Below are positions 16,749 to 25,610 of a stretch of 50,982 bases of DNA, piece after piece (the stretch's first letter is position 1; the number at the start of each line of letters is the position of its first letter). The position numbers were made by a program, and so were the translations under genes. The notes below the pieces were generated by a model. It was not told the origin of the DNA and did not search any database. It saw only the letters and a program-made list of their open reading frames with translations. The DNA lies in contig CALKJD010000090.1 in the NCBI GenBank assembly GCA_937995755.1, positions 1 to 50,982 on the forward strand, in the 5' to 3' direction. Source of the DNA: an uncultured Saprospiraceae bacterium. GTDB taxonomy: Bacteria > Bacteroidota > Bacteroidia > Chitinophagales > Saprospiraceae.

Positions 16749-17629
16749 AGAAAGAGACAGTAACATTTATAGTAAATCCATTTAGTGGGACTACTAACAA
16801 GGAAGATTTTGATAAGATAGTAAAAAATCATATCGACGGCAATCGCTATGACTTTGACATTAGATATACAGAATCCGCTGGTCATGCTACTATACTAGCT
16901 AAAGAAGCTGTGGCGCTTCAAAAAGATGTAGTAGTAGCCGTTGGTGGAGATGGTACGATCAACGAAGTAGCTGCTGGACTAGTTCATACAGAGACAGCCT
17001 TGGCCATCATTCCTGCTGGCTCTGGAAATGGATTTGCTCTACACTTAGGCATGAGCAAAGATCATAAAGCGGCCATAGAGCAGCTCAATACAGCAAGTAG
17101 GTCAAAAGTAGACACTTGCTTGCTCAACGGTCAGTTCTTCATCAATGTAGCTGGCTTAGGATTTGATGCACAAGTAGCATATCATACTAAGAATGATACG
17201 AAAAGAGGATTTTGGAATTATCTAAAGCGTACTCTTCAGCTATCTGCCAAATACAAACCAGAAGTACTCAGTCTAGAAATAGATGGTAAGACCATAGAAG
17301 GTAAATATGCCGCTGCGGTAGTAGCCAATGCGTCCAAGTATGGTTACATTTTTACGGTTGCTCCATTTGCCAAACTTAATGATGGACTTCTAGATATCAT
17401 ATTGTTTAAGGATACATTTGTTCCCAGATATTTTTTGGAAGCGTATAGGTTTGTGAATAACACTGTACATAAAAGCAGTATAACAGAATCTTATACAGGA
17501 CGGTCTATTAAGATCAAATCTATCAACAAATCATATTACCATCTAGATGGTGAAGGATTTGATAAGACGACTGACTTTGAAATAAGGGTTGTCCCAGAAA
17601 GTATATGGGTGATGCAAATTAAAAACTAG
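16745..17629 (+). CDS. Diacylglycerol/sphingosine kinase-family lipid kinase
   Basis: The 294-residue protein belongs to the DAGK catalytic family (YegS, DgkB, sphingosine kinases). It has the N-terminal IVNPFSG motif, the nucleotide-binding GGDGTINEVAAGL at residues 67-79 and PAGSGNGFALHLG at 90-102. A second beta-rich domain ends with YYHLDGEGF. Such enzymes phosphorylate diacylglycerol, ceramide or long-chain bases at the inner face of the membrane. The sequence does not tell the substrate. The sphingolipid locus 8-14 kb upstream makes a sphingoid base or ceramide a reasonable guess, but diacylglycerol recycling is also likely. Its start overlaps the GtrA-family gene by four bases. It converges with the Nudix gene, 15 bases away. 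Confidence 0.88.
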   Translation: MKKETVTFIVNPFSGTTNKEDFDKIVKNHIDGNRYDFDIRYTESAGHATILAKEAVALQKDVVVAVGGDGTINEVAAGLVHTETALAIIPAGSGNGFALHLGMSKDHKAAIEQLNTASRSKVDTCLLNGQFFINVAGLGFDAQVAYHTKNDTKRGFWNYLKRTLQLSAKYKPEVLSLEIDGKTIEGKYAAAVVANASKYGYIFTVAPFAKLNDGLLDIILFKDTFVPRYFLEAYRFVNNTVHKSSITESYTGRSIKIKSINKSYYHLDGEGFDKTTDFEIRVVPESIWVMQIKN

Positions 17630-17644
17630 AACTACGCTGAGGTT

Positions 17645-18322
17645 CTACTTTGTAGCAATATCTACCGTATTAGCGAGTAACTTTGCCTTCGCAGTTGCTT
17701 TACTTACCTTTTTTACATACTTATTAAGCACTTTGGTAATACTTGAAAACACTACCCTTTCACGACTATTGAATGTTTCCATAGTCATCCATTTAGCATC
17801 TGTAATATCTTCTTCTATTTGAGGAATAAGATCCATTTTAGGCGCGTACATTTGATACCAATAGGATTTTTTGATTAGACGTTTTCCAGATTTGGTCTTA
17901 TACACATGATTGGTTACACATATTTTTTTTCCTAGTTCCAGATTACAGATTCCAGTCTCTTCCTCCACTTCTCTTAGCGCAGCCTCTTTTTTACCTTCAT
18001 CTTTTTCTAGTTTCCCTTTGGGTAGATCCCAATGTCCTCTACGGAAAATAAAGAGTATCTCGTTGAATTCATTGACTACTAATCCTCCACCTGCTTCGAT
18101 TACAGTAAAGAGACCTTTAAAGTCCTTACTGAGTTTCTTATAGTCCTCATGATAGATAGTAATCCGTGAATATTTCCCACCTTTTTCGGCTAGGTCGACG
18201 AAATTGTGCAAATGCTTTACCTGACCAGCATATCTGGCTATAAGTTCTCCTGTTTTCGGAGGCCTCTGAGGCATAGCATCTTTTAATGTGATGAGGGTCT
18301 TATTGATATAGATTTTGTACAT
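17645..18322 (-). CDS. Nudix hydrolase
   Basis: The 225-residue protein has a complete Nudix box at residues 103-125 (G-x5-E-x7-REVEEETGI, beginning GKLEKDEG), which binds Mg2+ and cleaves a nucleoside diphosphate linked to another moiety. The segment just before, FRRGHWDLPKG, is typical of the family. About 75 residues precede the Nudix domain and a Lys/Ala-rich tail follows, so it is longer than a minimal Nudix enzyme. The substrate is not predictable from this sequence. The next gene on the other side is pyrE, transcribed divergently. Whether the close convergent lipid kinase matters is unclear. Confidence 0.88.
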   Translation of the reverse strand: MYKIYINKTLITLKDAMPQRPPKTGELIARYAGQVKHLHNFVDLAEKGGKYSRITIYHEDYKKLSKDFKGLFTVIEAGGGLVVNEFNEILFIFRRGHWDLPKGKLEKDEGKKEAALREVEEETGICNLELGKKICVTNHVYKTKSGKRLIKKSYWYQMYAPKMDLIPQIEEDITDAKWMTMETFNSRERVVFSSITKVLNKYVKKVSKATAKAKLLANTVDIATK

Positions 18323-18518
18323 TAGCGCACGCTTGTAAAAACATGATTTGAATCAGCTGTAAAGCTATAAATTTTATGTTATTTCGTATACAATAGATTC
18401 AATGCAAAATAGATAGGCATTCAGCTATTGTCTTTGAAGATTAACAAGTAATTATTCGATGAATCATCTGAACTATAATAATTAGACGATCATTTTAATA
18501 AACACCTTCTTATATTTT

Positions 18519-19154
18519 ATGGCTTCTGCAGAATTAGCACAAAAACTACTCCAAATAAAGGCGATCAAATTGAGTCCACTAGAACCATTTACTTGGGCAT
18601 CTGGAATCAAATCACCTATATACTGTGACAATCGCGTCACTTTATCTTATCCAGAAGTCCGATCTTTTGTAAAGACATCTTTAGCAACATTATCAGAACA
18701 ACTGGATGACTATGATACTGTAGCAGGAGTAGCGACTGCTGGTATAGCACACGGAGCACTCATAGCCGATCATATAGAAAAGCCTTTTATCTATGTGAGA
18801 TCTAAGGCTAAAGGACATGGAAGAGAAAATCTTATTGAAGGTGACTTTTCTAGAGCTAAGAAAGTGCTCGTCGTAGAAGATTTAATATCTACTGGTGGTT
18901 CGTCTATACAAGCTGTGGAAGCTCTGAGGGCAGAAGGTATGGAAGTAGTCGGTGTAATAGCACTCTTTTCATATGAGTTTGAAAAAGCAAAAAAGAACTT
19001 TGAAGCTGCCAATTGCCCTTACCTGACGGTAAGTGGATACTCCACTATGCTTACCCAAGCAAAGGAAACTAACTACATCAGCGATGAAGAGTACGCGACT
19101 CTACAAGACTGGAGCAAAGATCCTGCTGGATGGTATGACAAGCACTTTACATAG
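18519..19154 (+). CDS. pyrE: Orotate phosphoribosyltransferase
   Basis: Joins orotate and PRPP to form orotidine-5'-phosphate in de novo pyrimidine synthesis. The 211-residue protein has the PRPP-binding motif KKVLVVEDLISTGGSS at residues 114-129 and the catalytic loop region YVRSKAKGHGREN near residue 92. It also has the N-terminal WASGIKSPIYCDNR segment that binds orotate. Length and motifs are normal for a homodimeric enzyme. The gene is followed after 68 bases by an M42 peptidase gene on the same strand. No other pyrimidine genes are adjacent, apart from the salvage gene cdd about 17 kb away. Confidence 0.95.
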   Translation: MASAELAQKLLQIKAIKLSPLEPFTWASGIKSPIYCDNRVTLSYPEVRSFVKTSLATLSEQLDDYDTVAGVATAGIAHGALIADHIEKPFIYVRSKAKGHGRENLIEGDFSRAKKVLVVEDLISTGGSSIQAVEALRAEGMEVVGVIALFSYEFEKAKKNFEAANCPYLTVSGYSTMLTQAKETNYISDEEYATLQDWSKDPAGWYDKHFT

Positions 19155-19222
19155 GAAACGCTTAAAAGTCCTCACCACATTATTACCTTAGCAATTATTA
19201 GAATAACATTATACTTACGACG

Positions 19223-20302
19223 ATGTCAAAATTGAATAAAAAATCAGAAGAATTCCTATACGCATATCATAATAATGCCTCACCTACTGGATACGAGTCG
19301 CCAGGACAGAAACTATGGGTCGAGCACATGAAGCCTTATGTAGACGAGTGGTTTCTCGATACCTATGGAACTGCATATGGAGTGATTAATCCTGGTCAAG
19401 AATATAAGGTAGTCATAGAGGCACATGCAGATGAAATCTCTTGGTATGTTAATCACATATCTGATACTGGATTTATCAATGTAATCCGTAATGGAGGATC
19501 TGATCATGTAATAGCTACTTCTAAAAAAGTAAATATCCATACAGATAATGGATATGTGGAAGGCGTTTTCGGGTGGCCAGCAATACATACTCGTAAAGGT
19601 AAAGATGCTACACTTAGTCCTAAACTCGAAAATATATTCGTAGATGTAGGAGCAAAAGATAAAGAAGAAGTACTCGCAATGGGGATCCACGTAGGTTGTG
19701 TGATCACTTATCCAGACAAATTTGGAATGCTTAACGATCGCTACTATGTAGGTCGCGCATTAGATAATCGTATGGGTGGATTCTGTATCGCAGAAGTAGC
19801 TCGTATGCTCAAAGAGAATGGAGACAAACTACCATATACGCTTTATGTAGTCAATGCAGTACAAGAAGAAATAGGTCTAAGAGGAGCTGAAATGATCGCT
19901 AATCATATCAAGCCAGATGTAGCTATAGTTACAGATGTATGCCATGACACGAATACACCTATGCTTAGCCCTAAGAAACTTGGTGATACTAAAGCTGGAG
20001 AAGGACCAAGTCTTACTTATGCTCCTGCGGTACAAAACAATCTGCTCAAACTGATCATCGATACAGCTGAAAAAAATGATATACCATTCCAAAGATCTGC
20101 TAGTAGTAGATCAACAGGAACTGATACTGATGCTTTCGCTTATAGTGGAAGTGGTGTAGCATCTGCACTTATCTCTTTACCGCTTAGATATATGCATACT
20201 ACGGTAGAGATGGCGCACAAAGATGATGTAGATAGTGTGATCAAATTAATCTACGAAACACTGAAACGAATTGAAAAGAACCACAATTTTAAATATTTCT
20301 AG
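19223..20302 (+). CDS. M42-family metallo-aminopeptidase
   Basis: Two-metal aminopeptidase of the M42 (FrvX/glutamyl aminopeptidase/TET) group, 359 residues. Metal ligands are visible: His68 and Asp70 in EAHADE, the bridging Asp181 in ALDNRMGG, Glu215 and Glu216 in VQEEIGLRGA (catalytic base and ligand), Asp238 in TDVCHDTN and His325 near the end. These enzymes usually form large cytoplasmic assemblies that trim peptides. There is no signal peptide. A perfect hairpin terminator follows after 28 bases. Which residues it prefers to cleave is not evident. Confidence 0.93.
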   Translation: MSKLNKKSEEFLYAYHNNASPTGYESPGQKLWVEHMKPYVDEWFLDTYGTAYGVINPGQEYKVVIEAHADEISWYVNHISDTGFINVIRNGGSDHVIATSKKVNIHTDNGYVEGVFGWPAIHTRKGKDATLSPKLENIFVDVGAKDKEEVLAMGIHVGCVITYPDKFGMLNDRYYVGRALDNRMGGFCIAEVARMLKENGDKLPYTLYVVNAVQEEIGLRGAEMIANHIKPDVAIVTDVCHDTNTPMLSPKKLGDTKAGEGPSLTYAPAVQNNLLKLIIDTAEKNDIPFQRSASSRSTGTDTDAFAYSGSGVASALISLPLRYMHTTVEMAHKDDVDSVIKLIYETLKRIEKNHNFKYF

Positions 20303-20330
20303 AGTTAAATTTTGATTGTTTTAGACATCT

Positions 20331-20368
20331 AAAGACCTCCCAAGTTTTCAAGAATTTAGGAGGTCTTT
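20331..20368 (+). terminator. Intrinsic terminator after the M42 peptidase gene
   Basis: AAAGACCTCC (20331-20340) is exactly complementary to GGAGGTCTTT (20359-20368) over an 18-base loop that is itself partly self-complementary; the weaker flanks AGACAT and ATGTCT extend the pairing. Confidence 0.85.
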
Positions 20369-20526
20369 CTATGTCTTTAAGTAATTAGTGTAGTTTTCAA
20401 TTATCTAATTATCCCTATCTCAGCAATCCCTATATAAGAAGACAAATAACTTGTGGCTACAGCACATAATTACGATACACCTCATCCTAAATCTTAGTAA
20501 CTTTACTTAGAATAAAATCACCAAGC

Positions 20527-21441
20527 TTGGATAATCAGATCCACAAAAACAAAAGCCCAGGATATGCCATTTTGCATTTCTACCTCTATAGCAGCTTACA
20601 TATAGCGATATGCGCCATGGCGGTGACTGCCTATAGCTATCTAACATTGCCCTTACAAGTTGTGGATTATAGTTATTTACTTTTTGTAGGTGCGTCTACC
20701 CTTTTGCTATATTCGCTGCATCGGATTATTGGGATTAAAAAATCAGAGACCTATTCTGAACAAGGCCGATTTGCTATTATTATCAAATATAAATCACATC
20801 TGATCATCTACTCTATAGTATCTGGGATATATTGTCTTTATGCATACTATACTTTTGATTGGAATAGAAGATTACACTTGATTATACCTGCGATACTTTC
20901 ACTGAGCTATAGCCTTCCTATTTTCTTTGGAGGGAAGCGATTGAGAGATTTTCATTGGATCAAAATTTTTCTTATTGCCATATGTTGGGCGGTCATTACC
21001 AATGCAATTCCATATTATGAAATACTTACCACATATAGCGACACCTCTATAGACTATACAACTTTATTACTTACTACAGTTGAGCGAGCGATGTTCTTAT
21101 TTGCGATTACTATTCCATTTGATATAAGAGATAGAGATGTTGATAGAAGTACAGATGTATTTACTTTGGCAACGAGATATAACGATCTAGTCTTGAAACG
21201 TATTTCTTGGTCAGCCTTATTAATCGCTAGTTTGATTTCTATCCTTCTTTTTAACCAAGACCTGATTACATTTTCCTCACTATTACCTATCCTACTTACT
21301 TATTTCCTTTCAGCTTACTTAGTTCATCTAACTAATGAGAAGAGATCCGATTACTTTTTTACTGGACTAATGGATGGAACTATGATCTTGCCTTTATTCT
21401 TCGTATTATTATATGTGTTAGCTATTTCAATTCTTACATAA
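20527..21441 (+). CDS. UbiA-superfamily-like membrane protein lacking the first Asp-rich motif
   Basis: The 304-residue protein has eight to nine hydrophobic helices in the layout of UbiA prenyltransferases. The second Asp motif is present as PFDIRDRDVDR (residues 197-207). In the place where active enzymes carry NDxxDxxxD, this protein has SLHRIIGIKK (residues 63-72), so binding of the isoprenoid diphosphate is doubtful. A family with this same loss occurs in Bacteroidota under the label UbiA-like. The start is a TTG at 20527; an in-frame TAA at 20488 and the lack of any ATG or GTG between them leave no better choice except an internal ATG at residue 31. Function unknown. Confidence 0.7.
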   Translation: MDNQIHKNKSPGYAILHFYLYSSLHIAICAMAVTAYSYLTLPLQVVDYSYLLFVGASTLLLYSLHRIIGIKKSETYSEQGRFAIIIKYKSHLIIYSIVSGIYCLYAYYTFDWNRRLHLIIPAILSLSYSLPIFFGGKRLRDFHWIKIFLIAICWAVITNAIPYYEILTTYSDTSIDYTTLLLTTVERAMFLFAITIPFDIRDRDVDRSTDVFTLATRYNDLVLKRISWSALLIASLISILLFNQDLITFSSLLPILLTYFLSAYLVHLTNEKRSDYFFTGLMDGTMILPLFFVLLYVLAISILT

Positions 21442-21571
21442 TTCTCCCACTACAACTTACTTAGTTATAATATTTTCATTTCTGTCAATCATCGATTGCG
21501 ATATTTACCAACGGTTAATAATGGTGTGATATGTATCGCTTTTCAAGCATTACTCAAAATTTAATATATTT

Positions 21572-21605
21572 AAGGTGTAAAAACTTATTCTTTAACCTAC
21601 ACCTT
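21572..21605. promoter_or_regulatory. Inverted repeat in front of the DUF2853 gene
   Basis: AAGGTGTA at 21572-21579 and TACACCTT at 21598-21605 form perfect 8-bp arms 18 bases apart; the flanking TTA and TAA add partial symmetry. It ends 12 bases before the ATG, so it could be an operator or a 5' hairpin in the message. Confidence 0.4.
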
Positions 21606-21617
21606 TAACAATTTAAC

Positions 21618-21965
21618 ATGGGAAAACTTGACGACAAAGTAGATTTCTACGCAGATTTTATGAAAACAAAACTTAACATGAAATCCGTCGACAGAGATCT
21701 ACTCCACGCTGTATCAAAAGCTTGCGGACCAGCGATATACAAAAATGACGCTTCTAAAGTTTCTAGTTCGGACAAAGCGGAAATGGAAACCGTAAAGAAA
21801 AACTTCTGCGTAAAAAAATTGGGCTGTGAAGACACACCAAAACTGGACAAAGCAATTGACTTTGTTATTGATAAATTTGGAAAAAGCAGTCGAAGTAAAC
21901 ATAGAGCCGTATTCTATTACTTGCTCACGACCAAACTTAAAAAAGAAGACGTATTTGCGAAATAA
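21618..21965 (+). CDS. DUF2853-family small helical protein
   Basis: The 115-residue cytoplasmic protein is Lys-rich and mostly helical, with no signal or membrane segment. It contains GPAIYKNDASKVSSSDKAEMETV near residues 37-60 and ends with a KSSRSKHRAVFYYLLTTKL-type block, which I recognise as the DUF2853 family found in Bacteroidota and proteobacteria. The biochemical role of that family is not known to me. Two cysteines (in FCVKKLGC) are near residue 65. It is a single gene between an inverted repeat upstream and a strong terminator downstream, which suggests independent and possibly high expression. Confidence 0.75.
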   Translation: MGKLDDKVDFYADFMKTKLNMKSVDRDLLHAVSKACGPAIYKNDASKVSSSDKAEMETVKKNFCVKKLGCEDTPKLDKAIDFVIDKFGKSSRSKHRAVFYYLLTTKLKKEDVFAK

Positions 21966-21986
21966 TACAACTTCTTCAACGATGCT

Positions 21987-22029
21987 AATAGCTAGAAACA
22001 CCAATTGGTTTTTCTAGCTATTTTTTTTT
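21987..22029 (+). terminator. Intrinsic terminator after the DUF2853 gene
   Basis: AATAGCTAGAAA (21987-21998) pairs with TTTCTAGCTATT (22011-22022) and a T tract continues to 22029. It is one of the strongest terminator forms in the window. Confidence 0.9.
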
Positions 22030-22413
22030 GATGCTGTCAAATCTATTTCTGACATCCATTATCCTATACTTTGAATGAATATATTTAAATAGCACATAAT
22101 AGTTGCGCTTTACAACTATCTATATCCAGAGCATCTTGCATCAGACCAATTATGTATTAATATTCAACAGCATCTATGGGAAACCTAAAATCAGTGTACA
22201 ATGATGTGTTTATCCTAATAATAGCTCCTTATATACCATACTACTATACCACTACGTTATAGACTACCATTCCTAATAAGTGTTTTCAATCCACTATTCT
22301 TGATAAGAATAGGTAGTTACCCTTAATCTAAGCATAATATTACCAAAATATTATATATAAAATACTCATATACGTACTGTATTGGTATCTTTGCGTATAG
22401 GCTTTTCAGTATA
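22030..22413. other. 384-base intergenic region without a gene
   Basis: No coding frame, RNA gene or clear repeat is visible. A -7-type box TATCTTTG lies at 22386-22393, 21 bases before the first possible start of the TPR gene, and probably drives the TPR/barrel operon; no good -33 element is seen. Confidence 0.45.
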
Positions 22414-22458
22414 ATGAATACCAACATATTCACTGATTCCAATAATCAAAAAGAAAAC

Positions 22459-25400
22459 ATGAAAATGAGATACTTACTCCTCATACTCAGCATACAATTC
22501 TGTAGCATATCATTGCTGGCACAAGAGACATATATAGACCAATCTAAAGAGACACTTTACCATCAAATATCCGAGGCTTATAATAATGGATTATATGGTA
22601 GAGCTATAGATCTCGCAGAGGATTATATCGATCTTGGCAGACAGCTTAATCAGGACCACATACCTACATCTGAAACATTAGTCAATATCATGAGTCGCAT
22701 TTCTGCCGTACATCTTGATAGAGAAGGCGCTGAATTAGAACTAGAGAATTATGCTCTATCCATCAATCCTGATCATCTTACTGATAAAGCATACTTTGTT
22801 TTGGGCGACTACTTTTATAATGAAAAAGAGTATGAGTCAGCTATTCATTACTTCGGTGAAGTGAATGAACTACAACTCACTGACGAGCAATATAGTGAAG
22901 CAACCTTTAAGAGAGCATATTCATACTTCGTCACTAAAAACTTTAATGCTGCAGAAAATCTGCTTATAAGAATCAAAGATGTAAGAGACATTTACTACTA
23001 CCCCTCTAACTACTATTATGGTATGGTAAAATATTATAACAGGGACTACGATGAAGCGATCAAAAGTTATGAACGTGTATCTAGCTCTAGTAAATACAAG
23101 CCACATATTCCTTATTATATAGCTCAGATCTATTTCGCTCAAGATAAAATGACCGAATTAATATCGTTTGGTGAAAAAGCTATCAAAGAACCAGAAACGA
23201 AAAAAGTAAAAGAAATCAGATTGTTACTTGGTCAAGCTTACTTCCAGCAAGGTAACTATACCGAAGCCTTACCTCACTTAAAATACTATGAAGCCAATAC
23301 TGATAAACTTACAAAAGATGAGTTTTACCAATTAGCATTTACACAATACCAGCTTGGTCAATATGCTGACGCTAAAGAAAATTTCAAAGAATTAACTAAC
23401 CTCGATGATAAACAAGGGCAATTAGTAAATTATTACTTAGCAGATTGCTATGTAAAAACTAACGATCTTAATAGTGCAAGAACGGCATTCAAAAAAGTGA
23501 GTGACATGCCTTATGAAGTGAGTATGCAAGAAGAAGCACTATTCAACTATGGCAAGCTGTCTGCAGAACTTGGTAATGATAGAGAAGCTATAAATACGCT
23601 TATAAAAGTGGAAGAAAGTTCGCCACATTACGAGGCAAGTAAACCCATCATCAATGATATCTTAGTCAATACTGAAGATTATTCTAATGCTATCGATATC
23701 ATAGAAAGCATACCGACCTTAACTCCAGAACTCAAAGTGACCTATCAGATGATCACCCTTAAAAAAGGGCTTCAACTCTATAATGAAAATGATAAGTCGA
23801 AGGCCAAAAACATGCTGGACAAATCATTAGCTATAGATGCCAATAGAACATCCAGTGCTACAGCACAGTTTTGGTTAGCCACTATGCTACATGAGGAGAA
23901 CAAATCAACACCTAGTCTACAGGCGTATCAAAAATATTTTGATCTGTCTAAAGGTCTAGATATGCCAACTACAGCATCACCATATATAGCTCATTACAAT
24001 CAAGGTTACAATTATCTACAACAAGATGATTATGGTCAAGCAGAGTACCATTTCAAAAATGCAGTCGTAGGAATCAACTCTAATCGCGAAAAAATAGAAG
24101 ACGACTATATCACCACACGTGTATTAACCGATGCTTTAGTTAGAGCTGGCGATTGCGCTTTTACAGCCAATGACTACGATACTGCACAAAGCTACTATGA
24201 TCAAGCTATAGACCGTAAGCAACCTGGATATGATTACTCCCTATATCAAAGAGCCTTAATAGAAGGACTTACTGGTAGACCATATGAAAAGATAATCACC
24301 TTAGAAGAAATCATTGAAGAAAATCCTGAATCCGAATATGTTGATGATGCGTTGTTTCAGTTAGGTGATGTATATCTATCATTAGGCAACACTGATACTG
24401 CGTCTAGCACATTCAGTGATCTTATTGTTAAACATTATGGTAAGTCACCTTTTATCAATGCAGCATTTCTCAAAAAAGGCTTGATCAGTTACAATAAAGG
24501 AGATATGCCAGAGGCACTGAAATTCTATAAAAGAATATTCGTCAACAACCCTGCGCCTAATGAATCTCAAGCAGCGCTATTAGCTATTGAGGAAATCTAT
24601 ATTGAAGACCTCAAAAAAGCAGACGATTACTTTACTTACCTAGACTCTATTCCACAATACAGAATTACAGATTTTGAAAAGGATTCGCTAAGCTATGTGA
24701 TCGCCGAAAACCAATATAAAAACTCTAACTACGAAGGTGCTGTGGATGGCTTTACGTCTTATTTGAATAAGTTTCCTAATGGAACACACAAGCTTGATGC
24801 TCATTATATAAGAGGAGAATCATTAAGTATACTCAACAGGTACGGAGCAGCGAATGCCGACTATGAAGCTGTAATCAAGGAAGGTTTCAGTAACTACTAT
24901 GAATCTGCTTTACGTAAGGCAGCCATTATTAATTACAATCATATTCAAGACTTTAAGCAATCGTACAAATACTATGATCTACTATCGATAGCTAGTCAGT
25001 CACCTGAGATACAGTACGAATCACAGTTAGGTGCATTAAGAAGTGCATTCCGATTACAAAAAGATGATGCTGTATTGACCTATGGAGCCCAAGTATATGA
25101 TAGTCCATACAATACTTTCGAGGAGAAAATCTCATCTCGATACTATGTGGCCAAGACCTCGTATAAAAAAGGTTTGAAAGATCAAGCTCTTGTAGCATTT
25201 GATGAAGTTGGTAAAAACGCTACTAACAATCAAGCTGCCGAATCGAGATATATGAAGGCTAAGATCTTCTATGAAAACAACGAGATGGATCTGGCCGAAG
25301 TCGCTATCAATAATGCAAATGATAAAAATAGCGCATATCCTACTTGGGTAGCAAAGGGCTTATTATTACTATCAGATATCTATATCAAAAATGGTGATCT

Positions 25401-25587
25401 CTTTAATGCAAGAGCGGCTACTGAAGCCGTAGTAGAAAATTTTAGCAGCGATAAAACACTACTCGCAGAAGCCAATAAAAAATTACTCAGCATAAAGACA
25501 CTTGAAAAAGATCAGAGTAGAATTAAAACTAATAACAATCCTGGACAACTAGAGCTAGATACCACAGGAACCAACGGAAACGATTAG
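22459..25587 (+). CDS. Large exported tetratricopeptide-repeat protein
   Basis: About 1042 residues from the ATG at 22459, where the signal peptide begins (MKMRYLLLILSIQ ... SLLAQ). The frame is open to an earlier ATG at 22414, but that would add a 15-residue polar leader before the signal. The rest consists of many tandem TPR helical pairs, such as AKENFKELTNLDD and AQSYYDQAID. No membrane helix or lipobox is seen, so it is probably periplasmic. The next gene, 23 bases downstream, encodes an outer-membrane barrel; pairs of this form (long TPR protein plus barrel) recur in Bacteroidota. The TPR protein may be a scaffold for envelope assembly, but the partner is unknown. Confidence 0.85.
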   Translation: MKMRYLLLILSIQFCSISLLAQETYIDQSKETLYHQISEAYNNGLYGRAIDLAEDYIDLGRQLNQDHIPTSETLVNIMSRISAVHLDREGAELELENYALSINPDHLTDKAYFVLGDYFYNEKEYESAIHYFGEVNELQLTDEQYSEATFKRAYSYFVTKNFNAAENLLIRIKDVRDIYYYPSNYYYGMVKYYNRDYDEAIKSYERVSSSSKYKPHIPYYIAQIYFAQDKMTELISFGEKAIKEPETKKVKEIRLLLGQAYFQQGNYTEALPHLKYYEANTDKLTKDEFYQLAFTQYQLGQYADAKENFKELTNLDDKQGQLVNYYLADCYVKTNDLNSARTAFKKVSDMPYEVSMQEEALFNYGKLSAELGNDREAINTLIKVEESSPHYEASKPIINDILVNTEDYSNAIDIIESIPTLTPELKVTYQMITLKKGLQLYNENDKSKAKNMLDKSLAIDANRTSSATAQFWLATMLHEENKSTPSLQAYQKYFDLSKGLDMPTTASPYIAHYNQGYNYLQQDDYGQAEYHFKNAVVGINSNREKIEDDYITTRVLTDALVRAGDCAFTANDYDTAQSYYDQAIDRKQPGYDYSLYQRALIEGLTGRPYEKIITLEEIIEENPESEYVDDALFQLGDVYLSLGNTDTASSTFSDLIVKHYGKSPFINAAFLKKGLISYNKGDMPEALKFYKRIFVNNPAPNESQAALLAIEEIYIEDLKKADDYFTYLDSIPQYRITDFEKDSLSYVIAENQYKNSNYEGAVDGFTSYLNKFPNGTHKLDAHYIRGESLSILNRYGAANADYEAVIKEGFSNYYESALRKAAIINYNHIQDFKQSYKYYDLLSIASQSPEIQYESQLGALRSAFRLQKDDAVLTYGAQVYDSPYNTFEEKISSRYYVAKTSYKKGLKDQALVAFDEVGKNATNNQAAESRYMKAKIFYENNEMDLAEVAINNANDKNSAYPTWVAKGLLLLSDIYIKNGDLFNARAATEAVVENFSSDKTLLAEANKKLLSIKTLEKDQSRIKTNNNPGQLELDTTGTNGND

Positions 25588-25610
25588 TACATTATATAAA
25601 AGCAACAAAT

